Of a DNA stretch of 64,000 nt, positions 51,682 through 60,233 are shown piece after piece; the first letter of the stretch is position 1, and each line of letters begins with the position of its first letter. The notes below the pieces were generated by a model that saw nothing but the letters and a program-made list of their open reading frames with translations, searched no databases and was not told the DNA's origin. The stretch comes from Bacillota bacterium. GTDB lineage: Bacteria > Bacillota_I > Bacilli_A > RF39 > UBA660. The DNA lies in the NCBI GenBank assembly GCA_015059425.1, contig SVAM01000004.1, positions 1-64,000 of the forward strand, read 5' to 3'. The translations under genes were made by a program, and so were the position numbers.

Positions 51682-52555
51682 TTCTAAAAAATTAAAACCA
51701 ATGCTTTTAAAAGAAGTTGATAAACCATTTAATGATAAGAATTATATTTATGAATTGAAATTTGATGGGATTAGAGCAATTATTTATGTTGATAAAAACA
51801 GTTTAAAAATAACAAATAGATATGGCGTTGATATAACTCGTTTGTATCCAGAACTTCAAAATATAAAGAAAAATATTGGTAATAATAAAGTAATATTTGA
51901 TGGTGAAATAATTACTTTTGATAATGGGGTGCCTAGTTTTAGTAAATTACAATTACGAAGTCATTTAAAAGATATAAATAAAATAAATAATTTAAGTAAA
52001 GAGATACCTGTAGTATTTATAGCCTTTGATATTCTGTATTTAAATAAAGAACTAATTAACATGAAGCTTATTGATAGAAAAAAATATCTTAAAAAATTTA
52101 AAGATACGGAATATTTTATTAAAACTAAAGAATATGTTGATGGTAAAAAATTGTTTTCTCAAGTTAAAAAATTAAAACTTGAGGGTATAGTTGCTAAAGA
52201 AAAAAATAGTTTATATATTCCTGGTAAAAGGGTATATTGTTGGCTTAAAATTAAGAATTTTAAAGTTGGTAATTTTATAATTCATGGCTATATAAAAAAT
52301 AAAAATAAATATAGTTTGCTTCTTGGTGAATATAAAAATAATATGTTATATTATGTTGGTAAAGTTAGTGTAACCTCAAAAAATGAAACTTTAAAAAAAG
52401 CTTTAAATTCTAGAAAAATAGATAATAAATTTATTAATAGTAATGAAAAGGGGTTGTATGTAGAACCTATACATAAAATAAAAGTACATTATATGGAAAG
52501 AACTAGTACTAACATGCTTAGACAACCTTTTGTTAAAAACAAAAATAAAGCTTAG
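51674..52555 (+). CDS. ligD: ATP-dependent DNA ligase, LigD ligase domain only
   Basis: A 293-aa protein with the nucleotidyltransferase motif YELKFDGIRA (AMP-linked Lys29), FDGEIITFDNG, AFDILYLN, LEGIVAKEKNS and WLKIKN, followed by an OB domain. It seals ends held by Ku in non-homologous end joining. It lacks the polymerase and phosphoesterase domains of full LigD. A converging terminator separates it from RNase J. Confidence 0.95.
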   Translation: MFNSKKLKPMLLKEVDKPFNDKNYIYELKFDGIRAIIYVDKNSLKITNRYGVDITRLYPELQNIKKNIGNNKVIFDGEIITFDNGVPSFSKLQLRSHLKDINKINNLSKEIPVVFIAFDILYLNKELINMKLIDRKKYLKKFKDTEYFIKTKEYVDGKKLFSQVKKLKLEGIVAKEKNSLYIPGKRVYCWLKIKNFKVGNFIIHGYIKNKNKYSLLLGEYKNNMLYYVGKVSVTSKNETLKKALNSRKIDNKFINSNEKGLYVEPIHKIKVHYMERTSTNMLRQPFVKNKNKA

Positions 52556-52570
52556 TTGTTAAGCTTTATT
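52544..52570. terminator. bidirectional terminator between ligD and rnj
   Basis: AATAAAGCTTA (52544-52554) pairs with TAAGCTTTATT (52560-52570) around GTTGT; overlaps both stop regions. Confidence 0.78.
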
Positions 52571-54232
52571 TACTTCCATAATAACTGGTAAGATAATTGG
52601 ATGTCTGCCAGTTAATTCGTTTATAAATGGATATAATTCTAAAATAATTTGATTTTTTAAATCAGTATGACTGTAACTAGAATTTGCTAAAGTTTTATTA
52701 ACAATTTCTGTTATTTTATTTTCTATCTTACTTATCAATTCAGGGTTTTCATTAACCATTATAAATCCGCGTGTTGTAACATTTGGTTTAATTAATAGCT
52801 TTCTGGTTAAAGTATTAATATTTAATATAGTTACTAATATTCCATCATTACCCATTAATTTACGGTCTTTTATTACTTGGCTACCTATATCACCAATACG
52901 TGAACCATCTACATATACATCGCCACTTTTAATTGATTCACCACGAGTTACTATACCATTATTTAAATTAATTACATCACCATTTTTACATATAAATATA
53001 TTTTCTTTAGGTATGTCACAAGATTCTGCAATTTCGCCATGTTGTTTTAACATTCGATATTCACCGTGCATTGGCATAAAATATTTAGGTTTAATTATTC
53101 TAAGCATCCATTTTAATTCTTCTTCTTTAGCATGTCCTGATGTATGAACATCATTAAAAGTTCTATTAGTGTAAACTTTTACACCTTTTAAATATAATTT
53201 GTTTATAACTCTGTTAATGCTGGCAGCATTACCGGGAATAGGAGATGAAGAAAATACTACTAAATCATCTGGCATTAATGTTATTTGTTTATGAATACCA
53301 TTTGCTATTCTAGATAAAGCTGCTAGAGGTTCTCCTTGAGTTCCTGTACATAAAATGCAGATTTCTTTTTTCTTTAAATTCTTAGCTTGATTATTATCAA
53401 TAAATATTGTTTTATCTTCAATTAAGCCATTGTTCATAGCAAGTTCAATACTTGTTTCCATTGAACGCCCAAATATAATTATTTTACGATTATTTTTGCG
53501 ACATGTTTCTACTATATGTTTTATACGATAAATATTTGATGCAAATGTGGCTATAATTACACGCCCATGATGGCGAGATACAATATCATTTAAAGCTTCG
53601 TCAACACTTGATTCGCTTTTTGAAAATCCTTCTGATAAAGCATTTGTAGAATCACTTAATAGTAATGTAACACCTTTACTTCCTAATTCAGCCATTTTAT
53701 GAATATTTGCCATTGGGCCAATTGGTGTTAAATCAAATTTAAAGTCTCCAGTTTCAAATATTGTTCCATTAGGTGTATGAATTGCAATACCAAAAGAACC
53801 TGGAATAGAGTGGGTAGTTCCAACAAATTCTATTGTAAAATATTTAGTTTTTAATACTGTTTCTTCTGTTACTAATTCAATGTTATTATAATTGATATTT
53901 TTGTCTGTTAATTTTTTTACTATTAAATCAGCGGCAATTTTAGAAGCATATATTTTTGGAATATTTACTGTGTTAAGTAAAAAAGATATTCCACCAATAT
54001 GGTCTTCGTGTCCGTGAGTTATAACTAAACCTTTAATTTTTTCTTCATTTTGTTTTAAATATGTAACATCTTGAATAACATAATCTATACCTAGCAAGTC
54101 ATCTTCAGGGAACATTACACCAGCATCTATTACAATAATTTCATCATTATGAGTTACAACATACATATTTTTACCAACTTCGCCTAAGCCACCTAAGGCT
54201 ACAATGGACGTAGTCTCATTATTATTTTTCAT
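52559..54232 (-). CDS. rnjA: ribonuclease J
   Basis: The 557-aa protein is a metallo-beta-lactamase/beta-CASP nuclease with the full zinc motif THGHEDHIGG (His73 to His78), FETGDFKFD, and the beta-CASP segments TQGEPLAAL, SSSPIPGN and HTSGHA. RNase J has 5' exonuclease and endonuclease activity and shapes mRNA decay in Firmicutes. A second, degenerate RNase J-like gene starts at 63437. The 5' leader carries a hairpin close to the predicted transcript start. Confidence 0.96.
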   Translation of the reverse strand: MKNNNETTSIVALGGLGEVGKNMYVVTHNDEIIVIDAGVMFPEDDLLGIDYVIQDVTYLKQNEEKIKGLVITHGHEDHIGGISFLLNTVNIPKIYASKIAADLIVKKLTDKNINYNNIELVTEETVLKTKYFTIEFVGTTHSIPGSFGIAIHTPNGTIFETGDFKFDLTPIGPMANIHKMAELGSKGVTLLLSDSTNALSEGFSKSESSVDEALNDIVSRHHGRVIIATFASNIYRIKHIVETCRKNNRKIIIFGRSMETSIELAMNNGLIEDKTIFIDNNQAKNLKKKEICILCTGTQGEPLAALSRIANGIHKQITLMPDDLVVFSSSPIPGNAASINRVINKLYLKGVKVYTNRTFNDVHTSGHAKEEELKWMLRIIKPKYFMPMHGEYRMLKQHGEIAESCDIPKENIFICKNGDVINLNNGIVTRGESIKSGDVYVDGSRIGDIGSQVIKDRKLMGNDGILVTILNINTLTRKLLIKPNVTTRGFIMVNENPELISKIENKITEIVNKTLANSSYSHTDLKNQIILELYPFINELTGRHPIILPVIMEVNKA

Positions 54233-54259
54233 AAAATCTTCCTCTCAATAAAATAAAAA

Positions 54260-54308
54260 AAGTTGTAAAACTTGAGTTAATTATACTATTTTTTTTAATT
54301 TTTGTCTA
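54260..54308 (-). promoter_or_regulatory. rnj promoter with leader hairpin
   Basis: On the minus strand: TAGACA (54308-54303), 17 bp, TATAAT (54285-54280), then the leader hairpin AAGTT-TTAC-AACTT (54273-54260) with a T-run directly behind it and the gene start 28 bp further. The hairpin could attenuate its own transcript. Confidence 0.6.
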
Positions 54309-54382
54309 CTATAACTTATTTTAGTGTCAAACTCGCTTGATTAAATATATTTTAAGAGTTACAATGTATTTAGGTGATAGAA

Positions 54383-55114
54383 GTGAAAGATTTAGATAAA
54401 AAAAGACTTGTTGGAATAATATTAGGGGCTTTATTAGTGCTAGCTATGGGAGTGAAATTTTATTTAGATTATAAAGAAAATAATAATACTATAGAAAAAA
54501 TAGCTACTGCGGATGCTAAAAAATTTAAAAAGGAATATGAAGATTTAAATGGTACAACTGCTTATGGTGAAATTAAATATAAAGATTTAAAAATTAGCGA
54601 ATATATTCCAGTTGTTTATAAAACAGATAAAGAAATAGTTAATATTTTAAATAATGGTACTGGGGTAATTTATTTTGGCTTTAATTCTTGTCCTTGGTGC
54701 CGTAGTATGGTAGAAACTTTATTAAAAGTGATAGAAGATTATGAAGTAGAAAATTTCTATTATACTGATATTAAACATATTCGTTCTAGTTTTAAAGTAG
54801 AAAATAAAAAGTTAGTGGAAACTAAGGGTACAGAAAGTTATTATGATATATTAGAAAAATTAGATGGATATTTAACGGATTATGTTATAACAGATAATAA
54901 TAAAGATTATGATACTAATGAGAAAAGACTTTATGCTCCAACTGTTGTTGTTGTAAAAGAAGGAGAAATTCTTGGAGTTCATGAAGTTACTGTTGATAGT
55001 CAAACAAATCCTTTTGATGGTTTAAATGATACTCAAAAAGAAGAACTTTATGGTATTTATGAAGAAATGATAAAAAAACTAGATGAAAATACTTGTTCAA
55101 AAGCTGGATGTTAA
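54383..55114 (+). CDS. membrane-anchored thioredoxin-fold protein with CxxC
   Basis: The GTG at 54383 is chosen because GGTGATAGAA precedes it; 243 aa. One N-terminal membrane helix (about residues 8-25) is followed by an extracytoplasmic thioredoxin-like domain: VIYFGFNSCPWCRSM with the CxxC, and YAPTVVVVKEGEILGVHEV with cis-Pro. It could act as a thiol oxidoreductase or bacteriocin-type accessory. The family looks related to the 35887 gene, but this one keeps the cysteines. Confidence 0.7.
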   Translation: MKDLDKKRLVGIILGALLVLAMGVKFYLDYKENNNTIEKIATADAKKFKKEYEDLNGTTAYGEIKYKDLKISEYIPVVYKTDKEIVNILNNGTGVIYFGFNSCPWCRSMVETLLKVIEDYEVENFYYTDIKHIRSSFKVENKKLVETKGTESYYDILEKLDGYLTDYVITDNNKDYDTNEKRLYAPTVVVVKEGEILGVHEVTVDSQTNPFDGLNDTQKEELYGIYEEMIKKLDENTCSKAGC

Positions 55115-55123
55115 TCCAGCTTT
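55100..55123. terminator. bidirectional terminator
   Basis: AAAGCTGGAT (55100-55109) pairs with ATCCAGCTTT (55114-55123) around GTTA between convergent genes. Confidence 0.8.
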
Positions 55124-55635
55124 TAGTTTGTGTCTTCAATAAATGTTTTGCTTTTGTGTGGCTCATCAAATAATAAATCTTCATAATTTTTTTGCCTTAA
55201 TACTTCATATAAACAGATTGCTACAGTGTTTGATAAATTTAATGATCTAACATTATCAGTCATAGGTATTCTATAACATCTATCAATATATGGTTTTAAT
55301 ATTTTGGTTGGTATACCTGTAGATTCTTTTCCAAAAAATAAGTATATATCATCTTTAATATCTTTATAATTGGGAGTAGAATGTGGTTGATGACCATATC
55401 TTGTAAAAAAGAAATATTCTCCTTTATTTTTATTAAAAAATTCTTCAATATTTTCGTATACTTGGTATACACATTTATCTATATAATTAACACCACTTCT
55501 TTTAATATATTTTTCGTCTAACGAAAAACCTAATGGTTTAATTAAATGTAGTTTTGTATTACTTGCTACACAGGTACGCATAATATTTCCAGTGTTTCCA
55601 GGTATTTCAGGTTCAAATAAAACAACGTTTAACAT
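55123..55635 (-). CDS. trmL: tRNA (cytidine34-2'-O)-methyltransferase
   Basis: The 170-aa SPOUT methyltransferase has LFEPEIPGNTGNIMRTC, FFGKESTGIP, RIPMTDNVRSLNLSNTVAI: the TrmL/SpoU knot motifs. It methylates the wobble nucleotide of tRNA-Leu species using SAM. The length equals that of E. coli TrmL. Its stop lies in a terminator shared with the thioredoxin-like gene. Confidence 0.94.
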   Translation of the reverse strand: MLNVVLFEPEIPGNTGNIMRTCVASNTKLHLIKPLGFSLDEKYIKRSGVNYIDKCVYQVYENIEEFFNKNKGEYFFFTRYGHQPHSTPNYKDIKDDIYLFFGKESTGIPTKILKPYIDRCYRIPMTDNVRSLNLSNTVAICLYEVLRQKNYEDLLFDEPHKSKTFIEDTN

Positions 55636-55746
55636 AATTTCACTTCCAAATCTATTAAAAATTATAAATCATATTTAATTTATTGTAAATCAAATTGACA
55701 ATTATTTTTAGATATTTTATACTTTATTTATATTGGAGGGTTTTGT

Positions 55747-56445
55747 ATGAAACAATTAATTACGTTTGATAATCTTTTAAATGCTGCATTATTAAAATTT
55801 GATGGTATTGTCGATAATAAAGATTTAGCTATACTTATTGAAATGCTAAAAAAAGAAAATATATTTTTAGAGGATTGTGACTCTATTATTAATAAATTGA
55901 AGAAAAAAGGTTATGAATCTTGGGGAATTTATGATTTAGAAAATTTTAATGGCTTAAGTTTAGAACAAATACAAGTTGAATTAGAGAATCAACAAGGTAT
56001 TACTATGAAACATTTTATGGAAAATTTAGACTTAAATGAATTAATTTTGCGTAAAATTTTTCCAAGAATATTTACGCATGTTGTTTATCATAATTATAGT
56101 AATGTACTTGTAAAACATATTAAACTATTAAATTTAAATGGTTTTGTTGATAATTTATATTGGCAGGGTAGTACAAGGATTTTTAATATTACTTATAAGG
56201 GTGTGGCTTATTTGTTTATCAAAGATAATCCTGAACTAATAAACTCATTTAAAGATATAATAATAAATCAAGGTTTGGATGTTCAATATTTAAATGATTT
56301 TATTTTAGATACTTATCCTAAATGTAAATATAATTTAAATATTATAGATTATCAAAAATATTGTCTTCAAAAAATAACAGAAGAAGAAATGGCTTTAACT
56401 AGAAAAAAGAAATTATCTTTGTCTGGATCTGAACTTCCTTTTTAA
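55747..56445 (+). CDS. hypothetical soluble protein
   Basis: A 232-aa protein behind TTGGAGGGTTTTGT. I recognise no family. It reads as a mixed helical protein with aromatic-rich C-terminal half (YHNYSNVLVKHIKLLNLNGF, LYWQGSTRIFNITYKGVAYL), which has a winged-helix-like look, and a basic tail TRKKKLSLSGSELPF. It is a single-gene unit flanked by a divergent methyltransferase and a strong terminator. Confidence 0.6.
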   Translation: MKQLITFDNLLNAALLKFDGIVDNKDLAILIEMLKKENIFLEDCDSIINKLKKKGYESWGIYDLENFNGLSLEQIQVELENQQGITMKHFMENLDLNELILRKIFPRIFTHVVYHNYSNVLVKHIKLLNLNGFVDNLYWQGSTRIFNITYKGVAYLFIKDNPELINSFKDIIINQGLDVQYLNDFILDTYPKCKYNLNIIDYQKYCLQKITEEEMALTRKKKLSLSGSELPF

Positions 56446-56454
56446 TTATTTTTA

Positions 56455-56480
56455 AAAATGTAGATTACTCTACATTTTTT
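56455..56480 (+). terminator. rho-independent terminator
   Basis: AAAATGTAGA pairs with TCTACATTTT around TTAC, followed by T. Confidence 0.82.
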
Positions 56481-56529
56481 CTTGATAACTTTTTTAATTT
56501 TTCTTATAATTAATTAGAGGTAATAATTT

Positions 56530-57048
56530 ATGGCAGAAAAATTAGCAAAATTTGTAGTAGGTTTATTTGGAAGTATTACAGCAGTATGGTGGGGTAAATA
56601 TTTAGTTATGTTTATTATATCTTTAATGCCTATTTTAGAGCTTAGGGGAGGACTTATTGCTGCAAGTTTAATGGACGCTCCAATGGTTACAAGCTTTATT
56701 GTTTGTTTTATAGGTAATATTATTCCAATACCTTTTATTTTATGGTTTATTACGGAAATATTCGATTTTATGAAAAGAAAAAGTCCTAAGCTTGCAAAAA
56801 TAGTGGATAAGATGGAAAAGAAAGCAGATAAACAAAAAGAACAGATTGAAAGATTAAAATATTTAGGTTTAATGCTTTTTGTAGGGATACCTCTTCCTGG
56901 TACTGGTGCTTGGACTGGTTGTTTAATAGCGGCACTTCTTGGTATGGATAAAAAGAAATCTTGTATTGCTGCAATACTTGGAGTTATACTTGCAGGTATT
57001 ATCATGCTTATATTTTCTTATGGTATTTTAGGAGGGATAATTAGATGA
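56530..57048 (+). CDS. small multidrug export family protein (COG2426-like)
   Basis: The 172-aa membrane protein has MPILELRGGLIAASLMDAP, NIIPIPFILWF and LFVGIPLPGTGAWTGCLIAALLG, a symmetric re-entrant-loop pattern of the DedA-like small multidrug export family. The central KMEKKADKQKEQIERLK is cytoplasmic. Substrate is unknown. It overlaps the next gene by 4 bp (ATGA). Confidence 0.85.
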   Translation: MAEKLAKFVVGLFGSITAVWWGKYLVMFIISLMPILELRGGLIAASLMDAPMVTSFIVCFIGNIIPIPFILWFITEIFDFMKRKSPKLAKIVDKMEKKADKQKEQIERLKYLGLMLFVGIPLPGTGAWTGCLIAALLGMDKKKSCIAAILGVILAGIIMLIFSYGILGGIIR

Positions 57049-57662
57049 CAACAATATATTTGATTAACAATAGTTTAACTATGAATAATTTAGCTTTTCC
57101 TAACAATGAAACATTAGAATCCAAAAGAGAAAAAAGATTACTTAGTATTGAAGGGGAAATGGAAGCTAAAAAATTAGCAAAAAGCGATTATATGCAAAAT
57201 ATTAACGTCATTTATGCATCACCATATGTTATGAGTATTGGAACAGCTAAATATTTGGCAAATGAATTGCAATTAGATATAAAAATAGATTCTTTAATTG
57301 GTGAAAGAAAAATTGGTAATTTAGGGGATAAAAAAATTAGTATGATTACTGAACTTCAAGAAAGCGATTTTAATTATAAGTTAGTTGGTGGAGAATCTTT
57401 AAATGAAGTAAAATTGAGAATGCTAAAATTCTTAAAAAGTATTTTAATAGAAAATGAAGCTAAAGAAATTGCTATATTTACTCATAATGTTGCAATAACT
57501 TGTTTATTAAGCGAATATTGTACTAAAGGATTTAATTTAGATAATAGATTAATTCTTAATTATAATGATGATGCTGTAGTTGATGGAACTTGGCATGGAA
57601 TAAATATTATTGAGCTTAAATTCGATAATAATGAACTTGTTTCTATAGTAAGAAAAAAGTAG
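57045..57662 (+). CDS. histidine-phosphatase-fold protein lacking RHG
   Basis: The 205-aa protein has the histidine phosphatase layout: SIEGEMEAKKLAKSDYM, VIYASPYVMSIGTAKYLANEL, GERKIGNLGDK and IFTHNVAITCLLSEY with the second His. At the N-terminus, where the catalytic R-H-G should be, it reads YLINNSLTMNN, so the phosphoryl-accepting His is absent. It is probably inactive as a classical phosphatase. Translational coupling to the membrane exporter suggests a joint function. Confidence 0.7.
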   Translation: MTTIYLINNSLTMNNLAFPNNETLESKREKRLLSIEGEMEAKKLAKSDYMQNINVIYASPYVMSIGTAKYLANELQLDIKIDSLIGERKIGNLGDKKISMITELQESDFNYKLVGGESLNEVKLRMLKFLKSILIENEAKEIAIFTHNVAITCLLSEYCTKGFNLDNRLILNYNDDAVVDGTWHGINIIELKFDNNELVSIVRKK

Positions 57663-57690
57663 AAAAATAGTTAATTTTCTACTTTTTATC
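57655..57690. terminator. bidirectional terminator
   Basis: AAAGTAGAAAA pairs with TTTTCTACTTT across a short A/T loop, between convergent genes. Confidence 0.7.
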
Positions 57691-57882
57691 TTCTAAAGAG
57701 TCAATTGTTTTCCATTCTGTCGTTCCACATGTAGTACAAATAAATGGTACTAAAACCTTTAAACCTTCTGGTTTATCGTATTTTTCTTCTAAGCTTACAC
57801 ATAATAGACCAGTTTTTTCGTCTATGTATGCTTTTCCTTGGCGTGTAGTTTCTGCACATTTGTTGCATCCTGGTTTTTTCAT
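57679..57882 (-). CDS. small zinc-ribbon protein
   Basis: A 67-aa protein with two metal-binding pairs: Cys5/Cys8 region (GCNKCAE) and CTTCG near residue 49. The middle is a short charged segment. It has a strong AAGGAGG site. Zinc binding is likely; the function is unknown. Confidence 0.65.
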   Translation of the reverse strand: MKKPGCNKCAETTRQGKAYIDEKTGLLCVSLEEKYDKPEGLKVLVPFICTTCGTTEWKTIDSLEDKK

Positions 57883-57952
57883 TTTTTTCCTCCTTATACT
57901 TTATTATTTTCATTTTTTGTGTTATAATACCTTTCATTGGGAGGTTTTTGAT

Positions 57953-58483
57953 ATGATACGTAATGAATATGATGCTTATGATGTATGTATAAATGATCAA
58001 AATGAACGTTTTATTGTAATATATAAAGTAACATTGGAAAGTGAAGATGCTGATTATTATGTAAAAAGATCAGTTAACTGTTTTGAATCAAATAATTTAA
58101 AAGAAGATATTAAAAAACTTAGAAGTGAAGGCTATTATAGTATTTCAGAATTTGGTTTTCTTCATGATCCAATTGACAGTAATAACATATTAGCTACTAT
58201 GTATTTTACATTTAAAGGTAATAGAGTTGTTACTTTAGAAAAAATTTATTATCAAGAAATAATAAATGATATGACTTATATTATGGGGTGTGTTAATTTT
58301 GTGGATTTAATCACAGGTAATGAATATATAGTAAGAACAAATAATTTTGGCATACAATCAGATGAAACTATACGATTTGCTGAAAGTCTTGGCTATATAC
58401 ATATATCTGATTACAATTTAAAAAATGACTTTAATAAACTTAATGATTATTTTATTCATAAATTAGTTCCAAAAAAGAAGTAA
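57953..58483 (+). CDS. hypothetical soluble protein
   Basis: The start is ATG 57953 behind GGGAGG; 176 aa. No family recognised. It shows a repeating alternation of beta-like segments (ERFIVIYKVTLES, NILATMYFTFKGNRVVTLEK) that suggests a beta-rich fold, perhaps two similar halves: EYDAYDVCINDQNE and NEYIVRTNNFGIQ each open a half. It has its own promoter region (TATAAT near 57923). Confidence 0.55.
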   Translation: MIRNEYDAYDVCINDQNERFIVIYKVTLESEDADYYVKRSVNCFESNNLKEDIKKLRSEGYYSISEFGFLHDPIDSNNILATMYFTFKGNRVVTLEKIYYQEIINDMTYIMGCVNFVDLITGNEYIVRTNNFGIQSDETIRFAESLGYIHISDYNLKNDFNKLNDYFIHKLVPKKK

Positions 58484-58505
58484 TATTAATGTTACTTCTT
58501 TTTTA
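58474..58505. terminator. bidirectional terminator
   Basis: AAAGAAGTAA pairs with TTACTTCTTT; T and A runs on both sides suit the convergent genes at 57953 and 58503. Confidence 0.75.
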
Positions 58506-58949
58506 CTTTATAAAATTAACTTTACATTTTGATAATCTTCTATATATTACAGCTTTTCTTTTTCTGTTAATTTGTTTAAATAAAATATCATATAACATTT
58601 CCCATATAAATACCCAACCAGCTATTAGTGATATTTCACTAATAAAAGATGACGTTTCCTGTGAAATAGATATTAGAAAAACACCTAATAAAAGTAAAAT
58701 TAAACGTAAATAATCATCATATTTATCTATTAGTTTTAAATCTTTAAATTTTAAATTATAATTATTATGTATAGCGTTTATTAATAAATCTTGTTCATCT
58801 TTTCCTAAATTACTTTTTATACTTAGTTCATTTATATTTTTAGAACTTTTAATAATTTCTGATATCAGATAATTATCTAATTCAGGGTTTAATAAATTGT
58901 TATTGTATTTATTTAAAGCATCATTTATATTATTAATTTCTATATTCAT
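58503..58949 (-). CDS. small membrane protein, two C-terminal helices
   Basis: A 148-aa protein with AAGGTGATACT before its ATG. The N-terminal 75 residues are helical and soluble; two membrane helices lie near residues 82-97 and 101-120, with a basic tail (KQINRKRKAVIYRRLSKCK). No family recognised. It may be a small envelope protein. Confidence 0.6.
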   Translation of the reverse strand: MNIEINNINDALNKYNNNLLNPELDNYLISEIIKSSKNINELSIKSNLGKDEQDLLINAIHNNYNLKFKDLKLIDKYDDYLRLILLLLGVFLISISQETSSFISEISLIAGWVFIWEMLYDILFKQINRKRKAVIYRRLSKCKVNFIK

Positions 58950-58990
58950 AGTATCACCTTAATTTATTTTAACATAATTTGTTATTTTTT

Positions 58991-59020
58991 AAAACTCGAA
59001 CCATTTAAAAGTTCGAGTTT
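58991..59020 (-). terminator. terminator of tmRNA
   Basis: AAACTCGAAC pairs with GTTCGAGTTT (10 bp); on the minus strand a T-rich run follows. Confidence 0.85.
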
Positions 59021-59031
59021 GTTAACAAAAT

Positions 59032-59403
59032 TGGTGGAGTAGAGGAGAATCGAACTCCTGTCCAAAACATCCTATCATACAACATCTACAAGTTTAGCTT
59101 GATTTAAAATTCATTTTTTTAATGGCTCAAGACTAACCTATAAAAAAACTAAGTTTAGTTAATATTCATTCTTTTAACCTAAACAATTAAAAGGATATAT
59201 CTTATATTTATGAACCTCAAATTATCCTATAAGCAAAATAAAGTGAAGCTTGCTATTCCTATATTATTCTAAATTAGGCAAATGCATAAGCATTTGAAGC
59301 AAAAGAATTTTCATTCTTGTCATTTAATTTTAATTGTAGACTTAAGGCGTCACTTCCACTTGCAGTCATATTTAGTAATATCTGTCGAAACCTGAGCTAC
59401 CCC
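59032..59403 (-). ncRNA. ssrA: transfer-messenger RNA
   Basis: Read on the minus strand, the 5' end GGGGTAG pairs with CTACTCC before A-CCA; the T arm is GGAGTTCGATTCTCC. A pseudoknot-rich interior follows, and a short reading frame encodes a tag ending NDKNENSFASNAYAFA before TAA. tmRNA rescues ribosomes stalled on broken mRNAs and tags proteins for proteolysis, here plausibly by ClpC-ClpP. Length 372 nt is normal. The resume codon cannot be fixed by eye. Confidence 0.95.
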
Positions 59404-59432
59404 ATGTGTTATGTATTATAGCATAAAAATAT

Positions 59433-59459
59433 AAAAAAAGAAAGTGTTACTACTTTCTT
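59433..59459 (-). terminator. terminator of the 59450-60130 gene
   Basis: On the minus strand AAGAAAGT pairs with ACTTTCTT and runs into T7, overlapping the stop of the membrane protein gene. Confidence 0.7.
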
Positions 59460-60130
59460 AATAATGCTGTTGCTATAATAAAACCAATATTTAATATACC
59501 ATATAATAATATAGCAAAATTTATAAAACCAGCTTTTGTTTTTGGTGGTACATCTTCAATAAGTGATGGTAAATTTTTATTTTTTAATTCTCTTATCATT
59601 GCTTTACCTTGAGTATCTCCAATAGTTTGTGTTAATCTAAAATATTCATCTAATTTATTATTAACAATAGTTCCCATTATTGTTTCTTTAGGCATGCTAG
59701 CAATCATAATTTCAATATTTGTTATTAACATTTTATTATCATCAGTTAATTTATTAAAATTTTCTTTTGCTTCAAAATATAATTTCATATATGAGTTAAT
59801 ATTATTTTCTAAGTCTTCTTTATTTATTAAAATATTATCATATGCGTTTTTGTTTAAAATTTGGCTAAAACTATATAGATTATTGCAATTTTTGTTTAAT
59901 TTAATAATTTTCATAAATTCTGCAGGATTAGTATTCCAAACTTCTCCTGGTAAAGTCCTTAAGTCAAAAGTAAGTAATTCGCTGGCTATAATTTGATTAT
60001 AATTAATATAAGTTATTGTGTTATTTTCACATGTTAATCCATTTAAATTTGGATAAAATTCCAAATTTTGTCGAAATATAAAATCGTTAATATTAATAAT
60101 TTTGCTTTTATATAAATCGGTATCACTCAT
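59450..60130 (-). CDS. C-terminally anchored hypothetical protein
   Basis: The start at 60130 follows GAGAGGCTGG; 226 aa. A large soluble helical N-terminal part ends with one or two membrane helices (AILLYGILNIGFIIATALL) at the extreme C-terminus. No family recognised. The single anchor with a big cytoplasmic domain would suit a scaffold or sensor, which is only a guess. It lies between tmRNA and sufB and is separately transcribed. Confidence 0.6.
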   Translation of the reverse strand: MSDTDLYKSKIININDFIFRQNLEFYPNLNGLTCENNTITYINYNQIIASELLTFDLRTLPGEVWNTNPAEFMKIIKLNKNCNNLYSFSQILNKNAYDNILINKEDLENNINSYMKLYFEAKENFNKLTDDNKMLITNIEIMIASMPKETIMGTIVNNKLDEYFRLTQTIGDTQGKAMIRELKNKNLPSLIEDVPPKTKAGFINFAILLYGILNIGFIIATALLRK

Positions 60131-60233
60131 AGTATCCAGCCTCTCTAGTTTATTTAATTGTAACAAAAAAAGAAATAAAAAACAACACTAAACAAAAACA
60201 AATTTATGTTGTATAATATTTTTGGGGATTTTT

